64,000 nucleotides of DNA, from NCBI RefSeq assembly GCF_940670765.1, contig NZ_CALNVW010000019.1:248001-312000 (forward strand). The letters are read 5' to 3'. This stretch comes from Streptomyces sp. A 4/2 (GTDB lineage: Bacteria; Actinomycetota; Actinomycetes; Streptomycetales; Streptomycetaceae). This document shows positions 43,344-52,214 of the stretch, piece after piece (position 1 is the stretch's first letter; the number at the start of each line of letters is the position of its first letter). A program made the translations under genes and the position numbers. Under the pieces are notes generated by a model. It saw only the letters and a list, made by a program, of their open reading frames with translations, was not told the DNA's origin and made no database searches.

Positions 43344-44093
43344 ATGCCGACGTCCGAACCGAAGGCCGTCAGGACCGCCCACGAGCGGGGAATCACCACC
43401 CTGACCCTGGACTCGCCGAAGAACCGCAACGCGCTCTCCGCGCGTCTCGTCGCCGAACTCGGGGAGGCGCTGGAGACGGCCCGCTCGGACGATTCGGTAC
43501 GCGCGGTGCTGCTCGCCCACACCGGGAACACCTTCTGCGCGGGCGCGGACCTGAAGGCACCGGCGGACCCCGGGGCGTTCGTGGCGCTGATGCGGGCGGT
43601 CGTCGCCCACCCGAAGCCGGTCGTCGCCCGCGTCACCGGCCACGTCCGGGCGGGCGGGCTCGGCCTGCTCGGCTCGTGCGACATCGCACTGGCCGGGCCT
43701 GCGGCCGACTTCGCGTTCACCGAGTCCCGGCTCGGCCTGGCCCCCGCCGTCATCTCGATGCCGCTGCTCCCGCGCATGGACCCGCGCGCGGCGGGCCGCT
43801 ACTACCTCACCGGGGAACGTTTCGACGCGGCGGAAGCGGCCCGTACCGGACTGGTCACCGCGGTCGCCGACGATGTCGACGAGGTGCTGGCCGCCGTACT
43901 CGACGGGCTCCGCAGAGCCTCCCCGCAGGGCCTGGCCGCATCGAAGTCCCTGGTCACCGCTACGGTGCTGGAGAACTTCGACCGCAATACGGAAGACCTG
44001 ACCGCCCGCTCGGCGGCCCTCTTCGCCTCGGCGGAGGCCCAGGAGGGTGTGCAGGCCTTCCTCGAACGACGGGATCCCGCATGGGTGTGGTGA
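43344..44093 (+). CDS. Enoyl-CoA hydratase/isomerase
   Basis: 249 residues of the crotonase fold. ITTLTLDSPKNRNALSARL and NTFCAGADLKAP give the oxyanion/CoA pocket, VTGHVRAGGLGLLGSCDIAL the second NH donor region, and FTESRLGLAPAVIS the helix preceding the trimer interface. One acid/base Glu (in FTESRLGL) is visible. In Atu/Liu operons such a gene hydrates the glutaconyl-type product of the carboxylase. It shares its last bases with the TetR start. Confidence 0.92.
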   Translation: MPTSEPKAVRTAHERGITTLTLDSPKNRNALSARLVAELGEALETARSDDSVRAVLLAHTGNTFCAGADLKAPADPGAFVALMRAVVAHPKPVVARVTGHVRAGGLGLLGSCDIALAGPAADFAFTESRLGLAPAVISMPLLPRMDPRAAGRYYLTGERFDAAEAARTGLVTAVADDVDEVLAAVLDGLRRASPQGLAASKSLVTATVLENFDRNTEDLTARSAALFASAEAQEGVQAFLERRDPAWVW

Positions 44094-44728
44094 GCAGAGG
44101 CCCCGACGGCGGCCCCCGGCAGAACGGCAGCGGCGGACAGGCCGGCACCGGCCCTCACCTCCGAGGCCCCAAACAGGACCGCAGCCGCGCCACCCGGCAG
44201 CGGCTCCTGGAGGCCGCCGTGTCCTGCCTGGCCGAACACGGCTGGGCAGGCTCCACGGTGTCCGCCGTCGCCGAACGCGCGGGCGTCTCACGCGGCGCGG
44301 CCCAGCACCACTTCCCCACCCGCGAGGATCTGTTCACGGCGGCGGTCGAGTACGTGGCCGAGGAACGCTCCACGGCCCTGCGCACCCTCCCCCCGCAGGA
44401 CCGCCGGACGGTGGTGGCCGCCCTGGTCGACCTGTACACCGGCCCGCTGTTCCGCGCGGCGCTGCACCTGTGGGTCGCGGCGTCCAACGAGCCGCAGCTG
44501 CACGCCCGGGTCACGGAACTGGAGGCCCGGGTGGGCCGCGAGTCGCACCGCATCGCGGTGGAACTGCTCCGCGCGGACGAGTCCGTGCCGGGGGTACGCG
44601 AGACGGTGCAGGGCCTGCTCGACATGGCCCGGGGCCTGGGCCTCGCCAACCTGCTGACGGACGACGCGGGGCGGCGGCAGCGCGTGGTGGCGCAGTGGGG
44701 AGAGCTGCTGGAGGGCGCGCTGGGGTGA
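44081..44728 (+). CDS. TetR-family regulator of the catabolic operon
   Basis: 215 residues if ATG 44081 is used; GTG 44090, overlapping the hydratase stop, is equally possible. After a Gly-rich leader the helix-turn-helix reads ATRQRLLEAAVSCLAEHGWA, STVSAVAERAGVSRGAAQHH, FPTREDLF. The C-terminal domain (ALVDLYTGPLFRAALHLWVA) is helical as in AtuR/PsrA-like acyl-CoA-responsive repressors. Last gene of the operon, so autoregulation through the palindrome at 35573 is likely. Confidence 0.88.
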   Translation: MGVVSRGPDGGPRQNGSGGQAGTGPHLRGPKQDRSRATRQRLLEAAVSCLAEHGWAGSTVSAVAERAGVSRGAAQHHFPTREDLFTAAVEYVAEERSTALRTLPPQDRRTVVAALVDLYTGPLFRAALHLWVAASNEPQLHARVTELEARVGRESHRIAVELLRADESVPGVRETVQGLLDMARGLGLANLLTDDAGRRQRVVAQWGELLEGALG

Positions 44729-44797
44729 GCGGGACCCACCCCGGCGCGCCCTCCACCCACCCCGCTCACTTCATCCCACCCACCCCACCCGCTCACC

Positions 44798-45952
44798 TCA
44801 CCCCGCGAGGTCGGCGAGGTCCTTGATGTCCGCGAACCCCTCGATCTCCCGGGGGTTCCGCGACCCGGGTCCCACGTACCGCGCCGACGGCCGCACCAGC
44901 CGCCCCGTCCGCTTCTGCTCCAGGATGTGCGCGCTCCAGCCCGCCGTACGCGCGCAGGTGAACATCGACGTGAACATGTGCGCCGGGACCTCCGCGAAGT
45001 CCAGCATGATCGCCGCCCAGAACTCCACGTTCGTGGCCAGCACCCGGTCCGGGCGCCGCGCGTGGAGTTCCTCCAGCGCCGCCTTCTCCAGTGCCTCCGC
45101 GACCTCGAACCGCGGCGCGCCCAGCTCCTTGGCCGTACGGCGCAGCACCCGGGCGCGGGGGTCCTCGGCGCGGTAGACGCGGTGGCCGAAGCCCATCAGC
45201 CGCTCACCGTTGTCCAGGGCCCGCCTGACGTACGCGTGGGCGTCGCCCGTCCGCTCGATCTCCTCGATCATGCCGAGGACGCGCGAGGGCGCCCCACCGT
45301 GCAGCGGCCCGGACATGGCGCCCACGGCCCCCGACAGCGCGGCGGCGACGTCCGCGCCGGTCGACGCGATGACCCGGGCGGTGAAGGTGGAGGCGTTCAT
45401 CCCGTGCTCGGCGGCGGACGTCCAGTAGGCGTCAACTGCCTTGACGTGCTTGGGATCGGGCTCCCCGCGCCACCGGATCATGAACCGCTCGACGACGGTG
45501 TCGGCCTTGTCGATCTCGCTCTGCGGAACCATCGGGCTGCCCTGCCCGCGGGCCGACTGGGCGACGTACGAGAGCGCCATGACGGCGGCCCGCGCCAGGT
45601 TGTCGCGGGCGGTCGCCTCGTCGATGTCGAGCAGCGGCTTCAGCCCCCAGACCGGCGCGAGCATCGCCAGCGCGGACTGCACGTCCACCCGGACGTCACC
45701 GGAGTGGACGGGGATCGGGAAGGGCTCGGCGGGCGGCAGCCCCGGGCTGAACGCACCGTCGACGAGCAGGCCCCACACGTTCTCGTAGGAGACGTGGCCC
45801 ACCAGGTCCTCGATGTCGACACCGCGGTACCGGAGCGAGCCGCCCTCCTTGTCAGGTTCGGCGATCTCGGTCTCGAACGCGACGACCCCTTCGAGCCCGG
45901 GGACGAAGGCGGGTGCGGGGGCGGCAGCGGAGTCGGTAACGGGGTCGGACAT
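44798..45952 (-). CDS. Citrate synthase family protein (citrate synthase 2 type)
   Basis: 384 residues; ATG 45950-45952 follows GAGGAG. Condenses oxaloacetate with acetyl-CoA in the cytoplasm, or a related acyl-CoA if it is a paralogue. Visible landmarks: [29 protein letters not shown] (first active-site His), [30 protein letters not shown] (second His) and [16 protein letters not shown] with the catalytic Asp. Length and N-terminus fit the shorter actinobacterial type II-like paralogue beside pdxH. Divergent from pdxH with 112 bases between. Confidence 0.9.
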   Translation of the reverse strand: MSDPVTDSAAAPAPAFVPGLEGVVAFETEIAEPDKEGGSLRYRGVDIEDLVGHVSYENVWGLLVDGAFSPGLPPAEPFPIPVHSGDVRVDVQSALAMLAPVWGLKPLLDIDEATARDNLARAAVMALSYVAQSARGQGSPMVPQSEIDKADTVVERFMIRWRGEPDPKHVKAVDAYWTSAAEHGMNASTFTARVIASTGADVAAALSGAVGAMSGPLHGGAPSRVLGMIEEIERTGDAHAYVRRALDNGERLMGFGHRVYRAEDPRARVLRRTAKELGAPRFEVAEALEKAALEELHARRPDRVLATNVEFWAAIMLDFAEVPAHMFTSMFTCARTAGWSAHILEQKRTGRLVRPSARYVGPGSRNPREIEGFADIKDLADLAG

Positions 45953-46064
45953 CGGGCGGCTCCTCGTGACGGGGACGATGTACGGAGAGACGAGTCTGCT
46001 GGCTCCCGCCGGTGGGGGGAAGCGTGACATCCGGCACACCCCCCGCTTGGGGCAGGATGGCCCC

Positions 46065-46718
46065 GTGCCGAAACCTGATCTGGACCCCGCCGCGATGCGC
46101 GAGCAGTACCGCACCACCGTCCTCGCGGAGAAGGACCTCGCCGCCGGGCCGATGGAGCAGTTCACCCGCTGGTTCGCCGAGGCCGTCGCCGGTGGCCTGC
46201 ACGAGCCGAACGCGATGGTGGTCTCGACGGCGACCCCGCAGGGCAGCCCCTCGGCCCGTACGGTCCTGCTCAAGCGGTACGACCGGGACGGCTTCGTCTT
46301 CTTCACCAACTACGACTCCCGCAAGGGCCGCGAACTGGCGGTGAACCCGCGGGTGTCGCTGCTCTTCCCCTGGCACCAGATCGCCCGCCAGGTCATCGTC
46401 ACGGGCACGGCGTCCCGGGTCTCCCGCGCGGAGACGGCAGCGTACTTCCGCACCCGCCCGCACGGCTCCCAGCTCGGCGCCTGGGCCAGCGCCCAGTCCG
46501 CGGTGATCTCCTCGCGCGAGGAACTGACGGATCAGTACGAGGAGTTGGCGTCCCGCTACCCCCTGGGTACGGAGGTCCCGGTGCCGGAGGACTGGGGCGG
46601 CATCCGGGTGGTCCCGTTCGCGGTCGAGTTCTGGCAGGGCCACGAGAACCGGCTGCACGACCGGCTGCGGTACGTGAGCGAGGACACGGGGTGGCGGGTG
46701 GAACGGCTCTGCCCGTGA
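46065..46718 (+). CDS. pdxH: Pyridoxine/pyridoxamine 5'-phosphate oxidase
   Basis: 217 residues from the GTG at 46065. FMN enzyme of the PLP salvage/final step. Conserved pieces: [94 protein letters not shown] and a C-terminal [13 protein letters not shown] with the substrate-binding Arg/His set. The open frame extends 84 codons upstream but only as antisense of the citrate synthase. Divergent from it. Confidence 0.95.
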   Translation: MPKPDLDPAAMREQYRTTVLAEKDLAAGPMEQFTRWFAEAVAGGLHEPNAMVVSTATPQGSPSARTVLLKRYDRDGFVFFTNYDSRKGRELAVNPRVSLLFPWHQIARQVIVTGTASRVSRAETAAYFRTRPHGSQLGAWASAQSAVISSREELTDQYEELASRYPLGTEVPVPEDWGGIRVVPFAVEFWQGHENRLHDRLRYVSEDTGWRVERLCP

Positions 46719-46762
46719 GCGCCCGGCGTCAGGGTGTCCGGCGGTCCGCGCGGCCCCGGCGG

Positions 46763-46830
46763 CGTACGGTCGGCACCCGCCGTACGGTCGGCACCCGCCG
46801 TACGGTCGGCACCCGCCGTACGGTCGGCAC
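46763..46830. repeat. 18-bp tandem repeat CGTACGGTCGGCACCCGC, about four copies
   Basis: Near-perfect copies directly after pdxH, each containing the palindrome CCGTACGG. The array is in the 418-base gap before the gene at 47137. Confidence 0.92.
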
Positions 46831-46856
46831 ACCCCGGCCGCGTACGGAACGCAGAA

Positions 46857-46927
46857 ACCCGCGGGCTCTGGTCCCTCCGGAGAGGGGCCGGCCGGACTAA
46901 CCGGCGAGCCCGCGGGTCGGTGACTGC
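46857..46927. terminator. Long hairpin downstream of pdxH
   Basis: Arms ACCCGCGGGCTC at 46857-46868 and the exact complement GAGCCCGCGGGT at 46916-46927. The 47-base loop contains its own CCGGCCGG stem. Likely end of the pdxH transcript; the large loop could also indicate a structured RNA. The remaining bases to 47136 show no gene. Confidence 0.6.
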
Positions 46928-47136
46928 TTGGGATTGCGGCCGGCGGTCTGCCGGCACTGCACAGAGTGCGACGACGGGCCGTCAGCCCGCAGCCACCTCG
47001 CAAGTCCGAGAAGAAATCACTTCCGGAACACCTCCCTTCTAGCGTGCGGCTTACGTTAGGCACCGCCGCGGCGGCCATCAAGCGATTTATTCGGGGCGGA
47101 TCCCCGCGCTCGGAGTTCCCCGCAAGGAGCAGCCAG

Positions 47137-47568
47137 GTGATCACTCAAGGAGCGCAGGTCACAGCGCGATGCGAGGACTGCGGCGGCGTACTGATACGCG
47201 ACACCGGCCAGTACATCGACCACGGGCAGTTGTGGTGGAGCACCGAAGGTGCCTGCGAGTCCTGCCCCAACAGGTGGTGCGAGCAGGACACGGGCGGAGC
47301 GACGCCCGAGGAGATCCGGAACGCCCTGCTGGCAGAGCACGGGCCCGCCCGACTCCGTATCGCGGACAACGAACTGCACCGCCTCCCCGTGCTGCGGGCC
47401 CTGCGTGAGGTGCTCCACCTGTCCCTGCACCAGGCACGTGCGACGGCCTGCACTCTCAGAGAGACAGGCCTGGTCGGCACGCTGGTCGAGATGGAGTTCG
47501 TCGCCGCCGGGCTGCATCGCCGGTCGGTGGCCACATCGATCGAGACGTGCGGAACGCAGCCCGACTGA
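47137..47568 (+). CDS. Zinc-ribbon-like protein with an L7/L12-resembling C-terminus
   Basis: 143 residues; GTG 47137 follows AAGGAG. The N-terminal half has CEDCGG and CESCPNRWC, four or five cysteines suited to a zinc ribbon, with WWSTEGAC between. The C-terminal half (RLPVLRALREVLHLSLHQAR and LVEMEFVAAGL) resembles the ribosomal protein L7/L12 C-domain motif, in which a helix follows a LREVxGLSLxEAK-like stretch. No family name is recognised. It is convergent with the reductase at 47585, 16 bases apart. Confidence 0.7.
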   Translation: MITQGAQVTARCEDCGGVLIRDTGQYIDHGQLWWSTEGACESCPNRWCEQDTGGATPEEIRNALLAEHGPARLRIADNELHRLPVLRALREVLHLSLHQARATACTLRETGLVGTLVEMEFVAAGLHRRSVATSIETCGTQPD

Positions 47569-47584
47569 ACCCCCACACACACCC

Positions 47585-48634
47585 TCAGAGTTGAACGCCA
47601 TGCTCCGCCCCGGACCGGGCTGCTGCTGCCGCCTTGAGCAGGGTCTGCTCGCGCTCGGGCGTGAGGGTTTCGACCTTTCCGAAGGCGCGGTATTCGCCGA
47701 ATGCCTCGTCGAGGCCGGAGGGGCCGAAGAGCCAGGCGGCGGTGTCGTGAACGGACTCGTCGACCGGGCGACAGGTCAGGCCTGCGGCGATGGCCTTGGC
47801 GGAGCTGGCCTGCCAGACCGCGGCCGTTGCGTCCCGCTGTGGGGCCCACAGCGGAAGCTCGGTCCAGATCGCGACCTCGTGTTCCGTCAGGATGTCGTCG
47901 CCGACCCAGACCAGTTCGGCACCGCCCCCGGTCTCGGTAACGCAGGCTGCGAGGAAGTCGCCCCAGGTCGTGTTCGCGGGCGTGCCGGTGACCAGGTATG
48001 TTCCGGCGTCCTCGGCCTCGATCCGGTCCAGGCCGAAGGCCGCGACGTCGCGGGCGTCGATCAACTGCATTACATCTGTGGGGGCTCCCGGGGCGACCAT
48101 CCGGCCTCCCTGAGCGGCGCGGCGCAGCCACCACGTGGCCCGGCGGCTGCGGTCCTGCGGGCCAATGATCAGGCCGGGTTCAAGGATGAGCGCCCGCCCG
48201 GGAAATCCCTCCTCGACGGCCATCTCGCAGCCGACTTTCAGCCGGCCGTAGTCACCGTCGTCCGGACCCGCCTGCGGACTGCCGTCGTGACGGGGTGCGT
48301 TCTCGTCCACCGGCTCGGCCGGCCAGTCGGGGCGGGCGTTGACCGAGGAGATGAAGAGATACGTCGATGCCGATGCGGACAGCGCCGCAACCGAGGCCCC
48401 GACGACGCGGGGGACGTAGCCGCAGACGTCCACGATCGCGTCCCAGGGGCCGGACCCGGCGAGCCGGGCGAGGTCCGCTTCGTCCTCCCGGTTGCCTCGC
48501 AGTGCCTGAACACCGTCCAGGTCGGCTTGGCTCATCCCCCGGTTGAAGGTGGTCACCTCCCACCCGCGCTGCAGCGCCTCCTGGACAAATGTCCTTCCGA
48601 GAAACACGGATCCACCGATCACCAGAAGTTTCAT
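47585..48634 (-). CDS. NAD(P)-binding epimerase/reductase-like protein
   Basis: 349 residues from the ATG at 48632-48634. The extended-SDR Rossmann start is MKLLVIGGSVFLGRTFVQEA (GGxxFLGR), followed by EVTTFNRG, WDAIVDVCGYVPR and a Y-x-x-x-K-like DYGRLKVGCE segment near residue 150. RALILEPGLIIGP and LIDARDVA are typical of isoflavone-reductase/NDUFA9-like atypical SDRs. Substrate unknown; possibly nucleotide-sugar or RNA-binding type as in CSP41-like proteins. Stands alone. Confidence 0.85.
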   Translation of the reverse strand: MKLLVIGGSVFLGRTFVQEALQRGWEVTTFNRGMSQADLDGVQALRGNREDEADLARLAGSGPWDAIVDVCGYVPRVVGASVAALSASASTYLFISSVNARPDWPAEPVDENAPRHDGSPQAGPDDGDYGRLKVGCEMAVEEGFPGRALILEPGLIIGPQDRSRRATWWLRRAAQGGRMVAPGAPTDVMQLIDARDVAAFGLDRIEAEDAGTYLVTGTPANTTWGDFLAACVTETGGGAELVWVGDDILTEHEVAIWTELPLWAPQRDATAAVWQASSAKAIAAGLTCRPVDESVHDTAAWLFGPSGLDEAFGEYRAFGKVETLTPEREQTLLKAAAAARSGAEHGVQL

Positions 48635-48771
48635 GCGGCGAGTCTGCACGCTCGGTACCTGGCACAGAGCCGGACTTAGCCCACAGCAGAGCATGCGTAC
48701 CAGGCACGAACACCCAGTGACCGACCGGTACGGCGAGCAGGGGAAAATGCGGCGGCACTCTCCAGCAGGCC

Positions 48772-49293
48772 ATGGACAATGTGTCCATGCGTATGCGACA
48801 CGTGCGCCTGGAGGAACTGCCGCTCCTCCAGGACATCGAAAGGGCCGCCGGACGGTGCTTCCGGGACATCGGGATGCCGGAGATCGCCGACGACGAACCG
48901 TTGCCGCTCGATGAGTTGGCCCGCTACCGGCACGCCGGTCTCGCCCGGGTCGCGGTCACCGATGCCGACACTCCGGTTGCCTACCTGATCGCCGACCGCG
49001 TCGACGGCAACCTCCACGTGGAGCAGGTCTCGGTGCACCCGGACAGCGCGCGCCACGGCATCGGCCGGGCCCTGCTGGAGCGTCTGGCCGAGCAGGCCGT
49101 GCGCGAGGGGGTGCCCGCCCTGACGCTCACCACGTTCATCGAAGTCCCGTGGAACGCCCCGTACTACGCGCGCTGTGGCTTCCAGCTGCTGGATGACAGC
49201 AGCCTTACTCCTGGACTGCGGAAGATCCGCGAGCAAGAAGCGGCGCACGGATTGGACCGGTGGCCTCGGGCCTGCATGCGACGGGTGCTGTGA
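48772..49293 (+). CDS. GNAT-family N-acetyltransferase
   Basis: About 173 residues; ATG 48772, 48787 and 48793 are all in frame and none has a strong binding site. VEQVSVHPDSARHGIGRALL carries the acetyl-CoA motif (R/QxxGxG/A: RHGIGRA), with LTLTTFIEVPWNAPYYARCG after it, typical of stand-alone GNATs related to RimI. A 13-bp palindrome-like GGACAATGTGTCC overlaps the start. Substrate unknown. Confidence 0.85.
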   Translation: MDNVSMRMRHVRLEELPLLQDIERAAGRCFRDIGMPEIADDEPLPLDELARYRHAGLARVAVTDADTPVAYLIADRVDGNLHVEQVSVHPDSARHGIGRALLERLAEQAVREGVPALTLTTFIEVPWNAPYYARCGFQLLDDSSLTPGLRKIREQEAAHGLDRWPRACMRRVL

Positions 49294-49409
49294 CGCCTGG
49301 GCGGCTCGCGCGTGAGCGTGGGCGAACCTGCCGACGGTGATGCCGCAGGGGCGGCGACGCGGAGGCTCGCCCGCGAGCGTGGACGAACCTGGTTCCGCCG
49401 TGGACATGA

Positions 49410-49433
49410 GGCGCCGGTCAGCCGGTCGGCGCC
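49410..49433. terminator. Hairpin between GNAT and methyltransferase genes
   Basis: GGCGCCG at 49410-49416 and CGGCGCC at 49427-49433, with a further CCGG pairing inside. It lies directly after the methyltransferase stop on the minus strand. Upstream in the gap two imperfect copies of GGCTCGC...GAGCGTGG...CGAACCT occur. Confidence 0.6.
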
Positions 49434-49435
49434 CG

Positions 49436-50191
49436 TCACTCGACCGGCTTCTCCCACACCGAGATGTGCTGGGTGCTGTCCTCCGTGAAGGGTTCGCGTG
49501 CCCAGCCGCCCCAGCGTTCGCGCAGGCGCAGCCCCGCGAGCTGGGCCATGAGGTCCAGCTCGGCGGGCCAGACGTAGCGGAAGGGCGTCGAATGGGCCTC
49601 GCCTCGACCGTCCTCCGTGATGTCGATGTAGTGGCAGGTCGCGTCCTGCGTGACCGTGTCGTAGACGGTGTAGGCCCACCCGGTCGGGCTCGTGTGGAAC
49701 GGGACGATGTTCTGCCCGGCCGGGATCTTGCGCAGCTCCGGGACCATGACCTCGATGACGAAGCAGCCGCCCGGCGCGAGGTGCCGTGCGGCGTTGCGGA
49801 AGCAGGCGACCTGGCCCTCCTGGTCGGCCACATTCATGATCGTGTTGAAGACCAGGTACGCAAGAGCGAAGGGCCCGTCCGCCTCCGTGTCCACCGTCGT
49901 GGTGGTGAAGTCGCCGATCGAGACGCCGATGTCCCTGCCCTCCGGCTTGGCGTGCAAACGGGCCACCATCGCCCTGGACATGTCGATGCCATGGACCGGA
50001 ACGCCCCGTCGCGCGAGCGGCACGGCAATGCGCCCCGTGCCGATCGCCAACTCCAACGCCCGGCCACCATCAGCGAGTTCGGACAGAAACCCCACGGTCC
50101 TGTCGATGGCATCCGGTTGGAACTCGGAGCCCGTGGACTGGTCGTACCGGTCAGCTACTGCTTCTCCGAAGTACCCGTCTTCATCAGTCAC
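49436..50191 (-). CDS. Class I SAM-dependent methyltransferase
   Basis: 251 residues from the GTG at 50189-50191. SAM motif I is ALELAIGTGRIAVPLARRG near residue 45, with GIDMSRAMVARL as motif for the ribose, FALAYLVFNTIMNVADQEGQ and HLAPGGCFVIEV (motifs II/III). The opening YFGEAVADRYDQS is typical of small-molecule methyltransferases of the UbiE-like group. The open frame upstream overlaps the oxidase remnant and is rejected. Substrate unknown. Confidence 0.88.
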   Translation of the reverse strand: MTDEDGYFGEAVADRYDQSTGSEFQPDAIDRTVGFLSELADGGRALELAIGTGRIAVPLARRGVPVHGIDMSRAMVARLHAKPEGRDIGVSIGDFTTTTVDTEADGPFALAYLVFNTIMNVADQEGQVACFRNAARHLAPGGCFVIEVMVPELRKIPAGQNIVPFHTSPTGWAYTVYDTVTQDATCHYIDITEDGRGEAHSTPFRYVWPAELDLMAQLAGLRLRERWGGWAREPFTEDSTQHISVWEKPVE

Positions 50192-50291
50192 CGCCGGACG
50201 ATATCCCGGTGCCGGGCCCCGGTGCAGATATTTTCGCGGCCGAGAGCAACAACTGGCCCCCCGGAGGCGGCCGTTGACATGGACGGGGGCC

Positions 50292-50756
50292 TCACCGGCC
50301 GGGAAGCTGCACCGCGAGGGCATGGTGGAAGACGTTGCGCGGGTCCCAGCGCGCCTTCACCCGCTGTAGGCGCGGGTAGTTGTCCTTGTAGTAGAGGGTG
50401 GTCCAGGGCACCCCCGAGGTGTTCCACGCGGGGTCGGCCAGGTCGGTGTCCGGGTAGTTGATGTACGACCCGTCGCAGTTCCTGCCGGACACGGGTACGC
50501 CTCCGGTGTCCTGGTACACGTCACGGTAGAAGTCCCGTACCCAGGTGAGGTTGGCCGCGTCGTCGGCCTCGTCGGTCCAGATGGTGTGGAAGTCGGCCTT
50601 CATGACCGCGTCGCGCTGGGCCACCGCGGTCGCCCCCGGCCGGACCGTGTTCACCTGGCCTCCGTACCCGAACAGTTCCAGGGAACCGGCCATCAGGCGT
50701 GTACGGGACGCGAGTTCACCCGTTTCCGAACGCGTACGGCTGCGTTCGTGCGCGTA
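50292..50756 (-). pseudogene. C-terminal fragment of a berberine-bridge (BBE) FAD oxidoreductase
   Basis: The remaining sequence reads LASRTRLMAGSLELFGYGGQ, VWTD-like IWTDEADDAANLTWVRDFY, then GSYINYPDTDLADPAWN, YYKDNYPRLQRVKARWDPRN and VFHHALAVQL. This is the standard C-terminal BBE segment. The FAD-binding domain and the bicovalent flavin residues are missing; upstream the sequence degenerates by about 50760 and the next gene begins. So only about a quarter of the original enzyme remains. Confidence 0.85.
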
Positions 50757-50792
50757 CCGGGCGTACGGGATTCTGACCTGGGCCGACCGTCC

Positions 50793-51779
50793 TCACGGGG
50801 TCCGGGTCAGGGCGCGCAGGGCGTCGACCCGTTGGTGTACGTGGTGCGCTACCGCCGATGCGGCCGGTTCGGGTGGGGTCGGCGTACCGGGGCGGCAGGT
50901 GCGGCAGAGACCGTCGGGGAGTGCTTCGGGGCGGCCGGGGGTGCCGCACTTGGTGCATTCCACGAGGAGGCGCGGCGGTGCGGTGCTGGTGTTGGTGGTG
51001 GTGGGCCGGTGTGGTGGCTTCTTGTCCGTGAGCCTGCGGCGGACGAAGCCCCGGGGCGAGATGATCGGTTCGGCCGGGAGTCCTGTGGTGAGGGCCTGGA
51101 CGAGGTGGGCGGGGGTGGCACCGCGCTCCAGCCACTCCTGTGCGAGACCTTCCAGGGTTGCGCAGTCGGCAGCCGAGAGGGCTAACCGGGGGTCGGTGCA
51201 GCCGAGTTGGGACAGTGCGTCGTACGCGGGCGAGGGGCGGCCGGGGTGTGGTGCCGGGTCCGGTGCCGGGTCTGATGCAGGGTCTGGTTCCGGCTGCTGC
51301 GGTACGGGGGGCGGGGCGGGCGCGGGGCTCGCCGATACCTGCGTCTCGGACGGGGATCGGCCGTCCTCGGCGGCAAGGAAGGTGGTCCACCATTCGTTGT
51401 CGCGTGCGGTCCGCGACCAGAACGTCCGGAAGACCCAGCGGACTTGGTCGCCGTCTCCGGCCAGGCGGCGGATGCGCCGCAGGTATCCGGCGACGGACAG
51501 CGCCGTGAGGGCCGTGCTGACGGCTTGCTGTCCGTAGCGCGGGAGTTGCCGGGCGAGGGTCTTGACCGTCATCGCCGCGCCCTCGGGCAGCCGGTCGATG
51601 AACGCGGCGATGTACCGCTCACGCTCGGGCAGAAGAAGGAAGTCGTCCGTACGGCGGGGAGCCTGGTCCGGGGCGGAGCGTTTGCCGTAGCCGGGAGCTG
51701 CCATCGGATGGGCGGTGGAGGGTACGGATGATGCGGATGCGGGCGCGCGCAGGGCGGCGCTAAAATTCTCGTTAGCCAC
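50793..51779 (-). CDS. Winged-helix protein with C-terminal zinc ribbon
   Basis: 328 residues from GTG 51777-51779 (AGGACG upstream). A MarR/GntR-like winged helix lies at about 45-115 (YIAAFIDRLPEGAAMTVKTL, ARQLPRYGQQAVSTALTALS, VAGYLRRIRRL). A Pro/Asp-rich spacer (SDPAPDPAPHPG) follows, then a helical region and near the end CTKCGTPGRPEALPDGLCRTC, a two-CxxC zinc ribbon. Such proteins occur widely in Streptomyces without known function; DNA binding is inferred. A palindrome AGTTGG-TC-CCAACT upstream (51894) could be its own operator. Confidence 0.78.
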   Translation of the reverse strand: MANENFSAALRAPASASSVPSTAHPMAAPGYGKRSAPDQAPRRTDDFLLLPERERYIAAFIDRLPEGAAMTVKTLARQLPRYGQQAVSTALTALSVAGYLRRIRRLAGDGDQVRWVFRTFWSRTARDNEWWTTFLAAEDGRSPSETQVSASPAPAPPPVPQQPEPDPASDPAPDPAPHPGRPSPAYDALSQLGCTDPRLALSAADCATLEGLAQEWLERGATPAHLVQALTTGLPAEPIISPRGFVRRRLTDKKPPHRPTTTNTSTAPPRLLVECTKCGTPGRPEALPDGLCRTCRPGTPTPPEPAASAVAHHVHQRVDALRALTRTP

Positions 51780-52214
51780 GGGATCGTCCTGTTCGATCTT
51801 GAGGTGAGACCCCGGCTTGGTGCTGAGAACACCGCGTCGGGGTCGCTTAGTTGTCGTTGTCGGAACGGTAAGCAGCCGCGCCCGCGCGCCGCAAGTTGGT
51901 CCCAACTAGTCGTACTTACGCGACGCAGCGGGGTAGGGAGGGGCGGGGAGGACTTCCCTAACCCCCACCCACCTACCAGACTTGGGAAGAAGCTCGACCC
52001 TCGAATCCCGCGTCGCGGCTCTCGAATCCCGAGCCCCGAGCTTCGGGCGCACCGACCCCGTACGTACCCCCGAACGAGTGACCGGCCGCTTCACGTGAGG
52101 CCCCCGGCCCTCGACTCCCGAGTCTCAAGTCCCGAGTTCCGGGCGCGCGGTCGCAGGTCCGGGCTGAACACGGCGATATCGGCGGCGTTGCGCCGTGGCA
52201 GCAACGGTCACGGC
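51780..52214. other. 435-bp gene-free leader region of the winged-helix gene
   Basis: Contains the palindrome at 51894-51907, repeated CTCGAATCCCGa/g units near 52000-52035 and CGAGTCTCAAGTCCCGAGTTC near 52125. No tRNA fold and no coding frame was found. The 3' end meets the stop of the gene at 52215. Confidence 0.5.
51894..51907. promoter_or_regulatory. Palindrome AGTTGGTCCCAACT, possible operator
   Basis: Perfect 6-bp arms around TC, about 115 bases upstream of the winged-helix gene start and next to a CTTACGCGA segment. The AGTTGG...CCAACT symmetry is operator-like; the binding protein is unknown. Confidence 0.45.

Noticed and set aside
51990..52140. Possible tRNA because of TCGAATCCCG
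   Set aside because: No acceptor stem or anticodon arm can be formed around it; the unit is merely repeated.
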